Origin: Oscillibacter sp.
Lineage (GTDB): Bacteria > Bacillota > Clostridia > Oscillospirales > Oscillospiraceae
Direction: 5' to 3'
Assembly (NCBI GenBank): GCA_022796315.1
Contig: JAAWIL010000151.1
Coordinates: 1 to 5,120 of the forward strand
DNA length: 5,120 nucleotides
In this document: positions 1 through 4,967 of the stretch, piece by piece
Numbering within the stretch: position 1 is the stretch's first letter
Layout of the letters: the number at the start of each line of letters is the position of its first letter
Position numbers and translations under genes: made by a program
The notes under the pieces: generated by a model
What the model was told of the DNA's origin: nothing
Database searches by the model: none
The model's input: the letters and a program-made list of their open reading frames with translations, nothing else

Positions 1-102
1 CATCCTGACGGATGGCAAGGATTTTTAACGCAGTCAGGGCGGATAATACGCCGCCAAGACATGCGCGGGGAGATTTTAAACAGGCTCTAAGAGCCGCCGG
101 CC
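1..102. other. Non-coding flank downstream of the exporter gene
   Basis: This stretch lies beyond the exporter stop codon and is visibly richer in A+T than the genes beside it. It holds small inverted repeats: CATCC/GGATG at 1-14, GGCGG/CCGCC at 38-42 and 51-55, and GGCTC/GAGCC at 83-95. A plus-strand reading frame opens at 12 but runs on antisense into the exporter and shows no ribosome binding site or recognisable domain, so it is not called. The composition and short palindromes suggest the edge of a dispersed intergenic repeat or of a mobile element lying outside the window. That is inference, since only one end is visible. Confidence 0.4.
83..95 (-). terminator. Possible weak terminator of the exporter gene
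   Basis: Read on the minus strand, a short hairpin GGCTC-TTA-GAGCC begins about 8 bases after the exporter stop codon and is followed by TGTTTAAAA. The stem has only 5 base pairs and the T tract is interrupted, so termination here would be weak. No better candidate is visible before the window edge. Confidence 0.3.
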
Positions 103-1350
103 TCATTCACGGGGGACCTCATCCAGGGCGCGGAAGACGCCCCGGGAGTACCACGCCACCAGCATCGCCGTCCCGGCGGCCCCCAGCAGGACGGCCCAGG
201 CCGGGCACCCCTCAAACAGCGCCCCGTAGACCGCCTGTCCCAGGGGCGAGGCGCAGTTGGACACCGCCATAATGAAGGCCATCACCTTCCCCAGCAGCTC
301 CGGAGGCGTCTGCCCCTGGGCGGCGGCGCTGAGGACCACCACCAGCATGGTGGACAGGACCATGACCGCGAAGCTCATGGCCGTCACTCCCCACCAGCCC
401 AGGGCGGACGGGACCCCCGGCAGCAGCGCCGCCCCCATGCCCGCCGCCGTCAGGCTGGCCGCCAGCAGCACCAGTCCCCCTCGCCGGAGAGGCAGCCGCG
501 CCCCCAGGCAGGCCATCAGCACGCCGCCGAAGAGCCCGCCCAGGCCCATGGCCCCCTGGGTGATCCCCAGGCGGCTGTCGCTCATCTCCAGCACCTGGAC
601 CACCGCCACGGGGATGCCCACCACCAGCGCGGCGGACAGCACCAGGTTGAACAGGGCCAGCACCAGCATGACGGACAAAAACACCGGCTTCTCCCGGCGG
701 ATGAAGTGCCAGCTCTCCCCCAGGTCCCGCCGGACCGTGGCCAGCACGCCCCCCGCCGCCGCCCGGGGTCTGTGGGGGATGCGGATGAAGAGCTCCATGA
801 CGGCGGAGAGGAAGAAGCACGCGATGCCCACCCAGAGAATGGGCCGGAGGCCGAAGGTCCCGAACAGCACGCCGCCGGTCACCGGCCCCAGCAGGGCGGA
901 GAGGGTCTGCACCATGTTGATGACCGCGTTGGCGCTGGTGAGCTGCTCCGGCGCCGCCAGCAGGGGGATGCTGGCCTGGACCGCCGGCTGGTAGGCCCCG
1001 GCGACGCCGTAGAGCAACATGAGGCAGGCAATCATCAGCGGCACCAGGGGCACCCGGCCCAGCAGGAGGGTGAACCCCAGGATCAGGCCTGCCGTGGAGA
1101 AATCCAGGATCACCATGATATCCCGCTTGTTCACCCGGTCCGCCACCACGCCGCCGATGGGAGCGCACAGCACGGCGGGAATGAACGCCGCCGCTCCCAC
1201 CGCGCCGAAGAGGGCTGGAGAGCCGGTCTCCCGCAGCAGGTACAGCGGCAGGGCGAAGCGCAGGATGGCATTGCCGAAGAGGGAGATGATCTGCCCCAGG
1301 ACTACCAGGGTGAAGTCCCGCCGGAAGAGGGGCGCTTGCTTTGTGTTCAT
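103..1350 (-). CDS. MFS efflux transporter, MFS_3/macrolide-exporter type
   Basis: A 415-residue integral membrane protein of the major facilitator superfamily, close to the usual 400-420 residues, with about 12 hydrophobic segments and no signal peptide. After TM2 it has the cytoplasmic loop motif GGVVADRVNKR (about residues 66-76), a form of MFS motif A. At 134-162 it has PEQLTSANAVINM followed by LLGPVTGG, the TM5 pattern typical of MFS_3/MefA-like proton-driven exporters. The second half repeats the fold, with LGKVMAFI..SPLGQAVYG near 353-376. The likely role is proton-coupled export of a hydrophobic drug or metabolite; the substrate cannot be told. The ATG at 1350 was chosen because AAAAAAGGAG lies just upstream. 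A 30-residue extension to 1440 is open but would run through the operator and the tetR terminator and adds only a basic, non-membrane stretch. It lies downstream of tetR on the same strand, with a TetR-type operator copy in between. Confidence 0.9.
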   Translation of the reverse strand: MNTKQAPLFRRDFTLVVLGQIISLFGNAILRFALPLYLLRETGSPALFGAVGAAAFIPAVLCAPIGGVVADRVNKRDIMVILDFSTAGLILGFTLLLGRVPLVPLMIACLMLLYGVAGAYQPAVQASIPLLAAPEQLTSANAVINMVQTLSALLGPVTGGVLFGTFGLRPILWVGIACFFLSAVMELFIRIPHRPRAAAGGVLATVRRDLGESWHFIRREKPVFLSVMLVLALFNLVLSAALVVGIPVAVVQVLEMSDSRLGITQGAMGLGGLFGGVLMACLGARLPLRRGGLVLLAASLTAAGMGAALLPGVPSALGWWGVTAMSFAVMVLSTMLVVVLSAAAQGQTPPELLGKVMAFIMAVSNCASPLGQAVYGALFEGCPAWAVLLGAAGTAMLVAWYSRGVFRALDEVPRE

Positions 1351-1377
1351 AGAATAACTCCTTTTTTGTTTTTTAGA

Positions 1378-1396
1378 AACCGACCGCCGGTTTTTA
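1378..1396 (-). promoter_or_regulatory. Second TetR operator, upstream of the exporter
   Basis: The plus-strand sequence AACCGACCGCCGGTTTTTA matches the perfect operator at 2129-2147 at 15 of 19 positions, including the whole GACCGCCGGT core. It lies 28 bp upstream of the exporter start codon. On the minus strand a TATAAA (1393-1398) overlaps its upstream edge and could be a -10 box, but I see no acceptable -35 16-18 bp away, so any exporter-specific promoter is weak or atypical. Bound TetR could block initiation here or act as a roadblock to read-through from tetR. Confidence 0.65.
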
Positions 1397-1403
1397 TATT
1401 TCC

Positions 1404-1437
1404 AAAAAGAAACCGCCCTCCTGCGGCAGTTCCTTTT
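1404..1437 (-). terminator. Intrinsic terminator overlapping the tetR stop codon
   Basis: On the minus strand the last base of the tetR stop codon begins a 13-bp stem (arms 1437-1425 and 1417-1405, two G-U wobbles) with a 7-nt loop (1424-1418). The descending arm ends in TTTT and is followed by one more T (1404). The A-run/T-run flanks and the G+C-rich stem top are those of a Rho-independent terminator. It separates tetR from the exporter, so the exporter depends on partial read-through or on its own promoter between here and 1350. Confidence 0.65.
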
Positions 1438-2111
1438 CAAACGGAGGCGTTTCCCTCCACCGGCGGGCGCTGACCCAGTCCGGCGTAGTGTATCAGCAGC
1501 TCAACGCTCTCCTGGTCGAACATCTCGGGGATGCCGAAGCGGAAGAACAGCTGGTTGAAGATGGCGCACCGGGCCCGGGTCTCCTCCGGGGTGGTAGGCT
1601 GGACCACGGGGTTGATCCAGCAGTCGGAGAGCAGCAACATGACTTCCGCCAGCTCCTTGGGGTGTTCCGTGCAGATGGAGCCGTCGGCCATGCCCTGGCG
1701 GAGGATGGGTTCCATGAATTCCGGCACGACCTCCGTAAAGAGGCTCTGCAGTTCCGCTGCCAGAAACTTGGCGTTATCAATCAGATAGGGCATCATGGAG
1801 TACATTTTCACCTGTTTGTCCGGGTGCATGGAGGCCTTGAAAATAGCCCGCAGCTTCTCCAGTCCGTTGAGGGAGGGGTCGTCCCGGATGGCCGCCAGCG
1901 CCCCGGCGTTCCGCCGGCCGATGCGGTCGCAGACGGAGTAGAAGATGTCCTCCTTGGAGGTGAAGTGGTGATAAATGGCCCCCTTGGAGAGACCTGTGGC
2001 CTGGATGATGTCCTGAAGGGAGGTCCGGTCATAGCCCTTCTCGATAAACAGCCGCTCCGCTGTGTCCAGGATCTTCCGGATGGTCTCCTCCGGGTACTTG
2101 TTCCGGCCCAC
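1437..2111 (-). CDS. TetR/AcrR-family transcriptional repressor
   Basis: A 224-residue one-component regulator. The N-terminal TetR DNA-binding domain spans about residues 9-56, with AERLFIEKGYDRTSLQDI before the helix-turn-helix and the recognition segment TGLSKGAIYHHFTSKEDIF at 39-57, close to family consensus. Residues 60-224 form the helical ligand-binding and dimerisation half, which is not conserved and gives no ligand clue. It starts at GTG (2111), with GGGGGGAGG about 8 bases upstream and the TetR motif beginning right after, so no longer start is needed. Its promoter carries a perfect palindrome over the expected start site, and a near copy precedes the downstream exporter. This supports autorepression and local control of efflux with induction by the exported compound. 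The family assignment is very sure; the regulatory circuit is inferred from these sites and from the frequent tetR-exporter pairing. Confidence 0.93.
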   Translation of the reverse strand: MGRNKYPEETIRKILDTAERLFIEKGYDRTSLQDIIQATGLSKGAIYHHFTSKEDIFYSVCDRIGRRNAGALAAIRDDPSLNGLEKLRAIFKASMHPDKQVKMYSMMPYLIDNAKFLAAELQSLFTEVVPEFMEPILRQGMADGSICTEHPKELAEVMLLLSDCWINPVVQPTTPEETRARCAIFNQLFFRFGIPEMFDQESVELLIHYAGLGQRPPVEGNASV

Positions 2112-2128
2112 GCACTCCGCCTCCCCCC

Positions 2129-2147
2129 AACAGACCGCCGGTCTGTT
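2129..2147. promoter_or_regulatory. TetR autoregulatory operator (perfect interrupted palindrome)
   Basis: AACAGACCG-C-CGGTCTGTT: two perfect 9-bp arms around one central base. It begins 4 bp after the -10 box of the tetR promoter and covers the predicted transcription start (about 2144). Size, symmetry and placement are typical of a TetR-family operator that blocks RNA polymerase. A 15/19 match lies before the exporter at 1378-1396. Confidence 0.8.
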
Positions 2148-2150
2148 TGA

Positions 2151-2179
2151 AGTATATCACAGCTCCTCAGCCCTGTCAA
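2151..2179 (-). promoter_or_regulatory. tetR promoter, near-consensus sigma-A with extended -10
   Basis: On the minus strand: TTGACA (2179-2174, perfect -35), a 17-bp spacer, TATACT (2156-2151, 5/6 match), with TGA directly before it forming an extended -10 (TGn). The predicted start is near 2144, giving a leader of about 33 nt that includes the GGGGGGAGG ribosome binding site. Such a strong promoter on a regulator gene fits a normally repressed, autoregulated unit. A short inverted repeat, AAGAG-TC-CTCTT (2178-2189, plus strand), touches the -35 box. Confidence 0.85.
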
Positions 2180-2212
2180 GAGTCCTCTTTTCAGGGGAGC
2201 CCCACGCGCATC

Positions 2213-2233
2213 CCCCTGCGGGTTCTGCAGGGG
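2213..2233. repeat. G+C-rich inverted repeat in the intergenic region
   Basis: Perfect 7-bp arms CCCCTGC and GCAGGGG flank a 7-nt loop. Neither strand shows a T tract after it, so it does not look like an intrinsic terminator. It lies in the leader of any transcript that starts from the upstream minus-strand promoter near 2356. Confidence 0.5.
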
Positions 2234-2347
2234 CGGCTATGCGTCCCGTCTCCCCGCAGCCTCCGGCCCCCCCGTAGGATGGCAGACCGGCAGGGGCCCA
2301 AATCCCCCGCCATACGAACTGCCTCCATCTGCACATAGGTTCCTTTT

Positions 2348-2361
2348 GGGCTGTACAGCCC
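2348..2361. promoter_or_regulatory. Perfect 14-bp palindrome over a promoter start site
   Basis: GGGCTGTACAGCCC is fully self-complementary. It begins 1 bp after the -10 box of the minus-strand promoter at 2363-2392 and straddles that promoter's expected start (about 2356). This is the same geometry as the TetR operator at the tetR promoter, but the sequence is unrelated, so a different regulator is implied. The TGTACA centre is not the CG/GC centre usual for LacI-family sites, so the neighbouring LacI protein is not an obvious binder. Confidence 0.55.
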
Positions 2362-2362
2362 T

Positions 2363-2392
2363 ATTGTAGGGGATGGATGCCAAGGTTGTCAA
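2363..2392 (-). promoter_or_regulatory. Second strong minus-strand promoter, product unclear
   Basis: On the minus strand: TTGACA (2392-2387, perfect), an 18-bp spacer, and TACAAT (2368-2363, 5/6). It points toward tetR, about 210 bp upstream of the tetR promoter. No convincing terminator lies in between, so it may be a distal promoter of the tetR-exporter unit with a leader of about 245 nt, or may drive a small RNA or peptide. Confidence 0.6.
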
Positions 2393-2425
2393 GGGCTTTC
2401 GCGGGCACGTCCCAGCGCCTCCCTC

Positions 2426-2454
2426 TTGTTTTCCGGGAGATCCCGCATTATAAT
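2426..2454 (+). promoter_or_regulatory. lacI-yfcC promoter
   Basis: TTGTTT (2426-2431; 3/6, with the key TTG kept), a 17-bp spacer and a perfect TATAAT -10 box (2449-2454). The expected start is near 2461, giving a leader of about 32 nt up to the lacI ATG. A 12-bp inverted repeat sits inside the spacer. Confidence 0.7.
2434..2445. promoter_or_regulatory. Candidate LacI operator in the promoter spacer
   Basis: CGGGA-GA-TCCCG: perfect 5-bp arms around 2 bp, lying entirely between the -35 and -10 boxes of the lacI promoter. A repressor bound here would exclude RNA polymerase, the usual arrangement for autoregulated LacI-family genes. The arms are short, so the assignment rests mainly on position. 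Confidence 0.45.
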
Positions 2455-2480
2455 AGTGTCACCTTATCAAACCAACTTCC

Positions 2481-2488
2481 GGAGGTGA
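2481..2488 (+). promoter_or_regulatory. lacI ribosome binding site
   Basis: GGAGGTGA is a near-perfect match to the 16S rRNA 3' end and lies 4 bases before the ATG at 2493, fixing that start. It is partly contained in AGGTGACA (2483-2490), the reverse complement of TGTCACCT at 2457-2464, so it may be occluded if the transcript starts far enough upstream. Confidence 0.85.
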
Positions 2489-2492
2489 CAGG

Positions 2493-3515
2493 ATGGGAAA
2501 CCGCCCTACTTTGAAAACCATCGGCCAGCTGGCGGGGCTCTCCCATGTGGCGGTGTCCAAGGCCCTGCGGGATGCCCCCGACATCTCCGACGCCACCAAG
2601 GAGCGGGTCCGGAAAATCGCCCGGGAGGTGGGCTACACCCCCAATGTGGCCGCCCGGAACCTCTATCTCCAGCGCACCAGCACCATCGGCATGATCGTCC
2701 CGGCCATGGGGAGCAACACCGCCTACGACCTGCTCTTCAACGAGGTCAGCCAGGCCGCGGCGGCCCGGGGCTTCTGCGTGATGCTGGGCAGCAGCCACCG
2801 CAGTCTGGATCTGGAGGAGCGGCACTGCCGGATGATGGTGGGCAACCAGGTGGGCGCGCTCCTTGTGGCCTCCTGCACCAGCGAGATCTCCCACATCAAG
2901 GCCGCCTGCGGCCCCACACCGGCGATCTTCGTGGGAGGCAAGACCGCCCCGGAGGAGCCCTATGCCCTGCTGTGCGACTACCGCAGCAGCGGCGTCCTGG
3001 CGGTGGAGCACCTCACCGGCCTGGGGCACCGGGACATCGCCCTGCTCACCTATGAGCCCTTCAACCGCACCATCCAGCAAAAGGAGGAGGGCTTCTCCCA
3101 GGCCATGGAGGCCCGGGGCCTTCGCCCCCGGATTCTCCGGACCGGAAACGCCGCCAACACCCTGGGGGCCGGCGGCGCCGCCGTGGAACAGCTGCTGGCC
3201 CAGGGGCCGCTGCCCACAGCGCTGTGGTGCGCCAGCGACTATCTGGCCGTGGGAGTCCTGAACGCCCTGCGGCTCCATGGGATCTCCGTCCCCGGCGATG
3301 TCTCGGTGATGGGCCATGACGACCTCTATTTCGATCTCTTTCCGGACCTGGATCTGACCACCCTCCGCACCCCCATGGCGGAGCTGGGCAAGGCCGCCGT
3401 GGAGCTGGCGGTGGCCCTGATGGAATCGGGCAGTCCGGACCAGTCCCGGCAGGTCTTCCGGCCCTCCCTGGTGGTCCGGGGCAGCACCGGCCCGGTCCGC
3501 CGGTCCCCCTTATGA
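2493..3515 (+). CDS. LacI-family transcriptional regulator
   Basis: A 340-residue LacI/GalR-family repressor of normal length. The N-terminal helix-turn-helix (about residues 6-25) reads TIGQLAGLSHVAVSKALRD, with His-Val at the specificity positions of the recognition helix. The hinge follows (YTPNVAARNL, 48-57), keeping the leucine that intercalates into the operator's minor groove. Residues 63-330 form the periplasmic-binding-protein-like effector domain: TIGMIVP at 64-70, the DYR..GVLAVEHLTGLGHRDIALL segment at 162-185, ASDYLAVGVLNAL at 247-259, VPGDVSVMGHDDL at 266-278 and LTTLRTPMAELG at 288-299. The family usually senses sugars or related small molecules; the ligand is not readable here. 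The strong GGAGGTGA site fixes the start. Its stop overlaps the start of the carrier gene by 4 bp, so both come from one mRNA, and the likely job is to control that carrier and itself. Confidence 0.95.
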   Translation: MGNRPTLKTIGQLAGLSHVAVSKALRDAPDISDATKERVRKIAREVGYTPNVAARNLYLQRTSTIGMIVPAMGSNTAYDLLFNEVSQAAAARGFCVMLGSSHRSLDLEERHCRMMVGNQVGALLVASCTSEISHIKAACGPTPAIFVGGKTAPEEPYALLCDYRSSGVLAVEHLTGLGHRDIALLTYEPFNRTIQQKEEGFSQAMEARGLRPRILRTGNAANTLGAGGAAVEQLLAQGPLPTALWCASDYLAVGVLNALRLHGISVPGDVSVMGHDDLYFDLFPDLDLTTLRTPMAELGKAAVELAVALMESGSPDQSRQVFRPSLVVRGSTGPVRRSPL

Positions 3516-4867
3516 GAGGCGGCGGCCCCCGGCGGGCGCCCCACGTCCTGCTGGTCCTGACGGCCCTGCTCCTGCTGGCGGCGGCGCTGACCTGGCTGAT
3601 CCCGGCGGGGAGCTATGCGCGGGTCTTTCACGAGGCCTCCGGCCAGACGGTGGTGGTGCCCGGCAGTTTCTCCTATGGGGAGCCGTCTCCGGTGGCCCCC
3701 TGGCAGCTGCCCGGGCTGATCTTCGAGGCCCTCTCCACCGGCTCCGGGCCCCAGCTGATGGTCTTCGTCCTCCTGCTGGGGGGCGCTTTTGAGATCATCC
3801 TGGAGAGCGGGGCCATGGGGGCCCTGTGCGCGGGGGTGGTCCGGCGGTTCCAGAGCCGGCCCGGATGGCTGATCCCGGCCTCGGTGGGGGTGTTCTCGGT
3901 GCTGGGCTTCACCATGGGGCTCACCACTGCCTCCATTGTCTTCCTCCCCCTGGGCATGGCGGTGGCCAAGTCTCTGGGCTACGACGGGAAAACCGGCATG
4001 GCCATGGTGATGCTGGGCACCAACGCGGGCTTTGCGGCGGGGATCTACAACCCCTTCTCCGTGGGCGTCGCCCAGACCATCGCGGAGCTGCCCCTCTACT
4101 CCGGGGCGTGGCTGCGGTGGCTGCTGCTGGCGGCGTTGGTCTGCGTGACCAGTCTCTACATTCTCCGCAGGGCCGGAGCCCCCGGCCTGCCCGGCGGCCA
4201 GGCGGAATTCGAGGCGCAAGCGGAGCTTACCCCCCGTCAGGGCCTGGTTCTGGCCCTGACGCTGGGGGCCCTGGCGGTGGTGGTCTGGGGCGTGGGGGCC
4301 CGGGGCTGGCGGGTGCCGGAGATCGCCTCTGTCTTTCTGGTCCTGGGCGTTCTGTGCGGCATCGCCGCCGGGTTCGGGGCCAACCAAATCTGCGCCCTGG
4401 AGGCGGCGGGGTGCCGGAAGATGGTCTCTGGGGCGCTGACCATCGGCCTGGCTGCGGCGGTGCGGCTGGTGCTGGTCCGTGGCGGGATTCTGGACAGCGT
4501 GGTCCACGGCCTGCTCCGGCTGGTGGAGGATCTGCCCGCCTGGGGCCAGCTGCTGGGGATGTACTGCGCCAACGTCCTTTTGGACCCGCTGATCACCTCC
4601 GGCTCCGGCCACGCAGCGGTGGCCATGCCCCTGATGGTCCCCCTGGCCGACGCCCTGGGCCTGTCCCGGCAGGCGGCGGTGCTGGCCTTCCAGCTGGGGG
4701 ACGGGCTGGTGAATCTCACCTCCCCCATCTCCAACACCCTGGTGAGCTGTCTGGCCCTTTCCGGGGTGAGCTACCAGAAGTGGCTGCGTTATTTTCTGCC
4801 CCTGGTGGGGATCTACCTGGTAATTGGCGCGGCCTGTCTGCTCCTGGCCGGGGCCGTGGGATACTGA
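3512..4867 (+). CDS. YfcC/DcuC-family membrane carrier, substrate unknown
   Basis: A 451-residue polytopic inner-membrane protein with roughly 11-13 hydrophobic segments, the first at residues 11-31. It follows the YfcC (COG1288, DcuC superfamily) pattern: IPAGSYARV then VVPGSFSYGEP at 30-58, LLGGAFEIILESGA at 88-101, GIYNPFSVGVAQTIAELPLYSG at about 177-198, GGILDSVVHGLL at 324-335, ITSGSGHAAVAMPLMVPLAD at 361-380, then RQAAVLAFQLGDGLVNLTSP at 386-405 and YQKWLRY at 421-427. The family comprises predicted secondary carriers for C4-dicarboxylates, amino acids (arginine/ornithine) or peptides. Two deviations are visible: GLTTAS (136-141) where I recall many relatives having an acidic GMxEE motif, and GSGHAA where GSGQAA is usual. 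It is slightly short for the family. ATG overlaps the lacI stop as ATGA with no Shine-Dalgarno sequence, implying translational coupling. No enzyme gene follows before the hairpins. Confidence 0.85.
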   Translation: MRGGGPRRAPHVLLVLTALLLLAAALTWLIPAGSYARVFHEASGQTVVVPGSFSYGEPSPVAPWQLPGLIFEALSTGSGPQLMVFVLLLGGAFEIILESGAMGALCAGVVRRFQSRPGWLIPASVGVFSVLGFTMGLTTASIVFLPLGMAVAKSLGYDGKTGMAMVMLGTNAGFAAGIYNPFSVGVAQTIAELPLYSGAWLRWLLLAALVCVTSLYILRRAGAPGLPGGQAEFEAQAELTPRQGLVLALTLGALAVVVWGVGARGWRVPEIASVFLVLGVLCGIAAGFGANQICALEAAGCRKMVSGALTIGLAAAVRLVLVRGGILDSVVHGLLRLVEDLPAWGQLLGMYCANVLLDPLITSGSGHAAVAMPLMVPLADALGLSRQAAVLAFQLGDGLVNLTSPISNTLVSCLALSGVSYQKWLRYFLPLVGIYLVIGAACLLLAGAVGY

Positions 4868-4872
4868 GCGCG

Positions 4873-4896
4873 GGACCGCAGGCTTGCCTGCGGTCC
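4873..4896 (+). terminator. Strong hairpin 6 bp after the yfcC stop
   Basis: GGACCGCAGG and CCTGCGGTCC form a perfect 10-bp stem around CTTG, a tetraloop known to be very stable in RNA. It is the first of three adjacent perfect hairpins. No T tract follows, so it may act as a 3'-end-stabilising or Rho-assisted structure rather than a classic intrinsic terminator. Confidence 0.45.
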
Positions 4897-4931
4897 TCAG
4901 GCTGTCGAAAAAGTATTTTCGACAGCCTGAG
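4896..4931. repeat. Perfect 16-bp inverted repeat (hairpin 2)
   Basis: CTCAGGCTGTCGAAAA and its exact complement flank a 4-nt AGTA loop. The A run and T run sit at the stem top, so either strand reads the same way. It shares one base with the hairpin before it. The half-site TTTTCGACAGCCTG (4916-4929) recurs as TTTTCGACAAGCTG (12/14) at the window end. It could be a bidirectional transcription barrier or the end of a small repeat element. Confidence 0.75.
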
Positions 4932-4932
4932 C

Positions 4933-4967
4933 AAGTTTTCAGAACTTTGAAATAGTTCTGAAAACTT
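4933..4967. repeat. Perfect 14-bp inverted repeat (hairpin 3)
   Basis: AAGTTTTCAGAACT and its exact complement flank a 7-nt loop (TTGAAAT). It starts one base after hairpin 2 ends and, unlike the first hairpin, is A+T rich. No T run follows on either strand, so a simple terminator role is doubtful. Confidence 0.7.

Larger units (their letters stand above)
2112..2492. other. 381-bp divergent intergenic region between tetR and lacI
   Basis: This region holds the tetR promoter and operator, the lacI promoter, and a third promoter with a 14-bp palindrome pointing toward tetR; each is listed separately. The middle part, about 2190-2330, is very G+C rich with short palindromes: GGGG-AG-CCCC at 2194-2203 and CCCCTGC/GCAGGGG at 2213-2219 and 2227-2233 with a 7-nt loop. 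It shows no recognisable protein. The middle part resembles the G+C-rich dispersed intergenic repeats of Oscillospiraceae, which is an impression I could not check. Confidence 0.6.

Noticed and set aside
12..272. Plus-strand 86-codon frame at the window start
   Set aside because: Half of it is antisense to the exporter, the product is Pro/Arg-rich and no ribosome binding site precedes it.
212..1168. Second minus-strand frame inside the exporter
   Set aside because: Gly/Arg/Pro/His-rich shadow of the exporter in another frame, lacking membrane segments or a start site.
1351..1440. N-terminal extension of the exporter to a start at 1440
   Set aside because: It would add 30 basic, non-membrane residues encoded by the terminator stem and operator; the ATG at 1350 has a strong AAGGAG site and matches the family's usual N-terminus.
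2213..2233. Intrinsic terminator between the orphan promoter and tetR
   Set aside because: The hairpin is sound but no T tract follows on either strand.
2448..3317. Minus-strand open frame (289 codons) opposite lacI
   Set aside because: Low-complexity Gly/Ala/His product on the reverse of a canonical LacI gene, with its end running through the lacI promoter; no independent support.
3326..4612. Long minus-strand open frame (428 codons) opposite yfcC
   Set aside because: Product is rich in Gln, Gly, His, Arg and Pro with no domain or ribosome binding site; it is the antisense shadow of G+C-rich codons in a clearly real membrane protein gene.
3826..4950. Plus-strand frame (374 codons) overlapping yfcC and the hairpins
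   Set aside because: Gly/Arg/Pro-rich shadow in another frame; it runs through the post-yfcC hairpins and has no recognisable domain.
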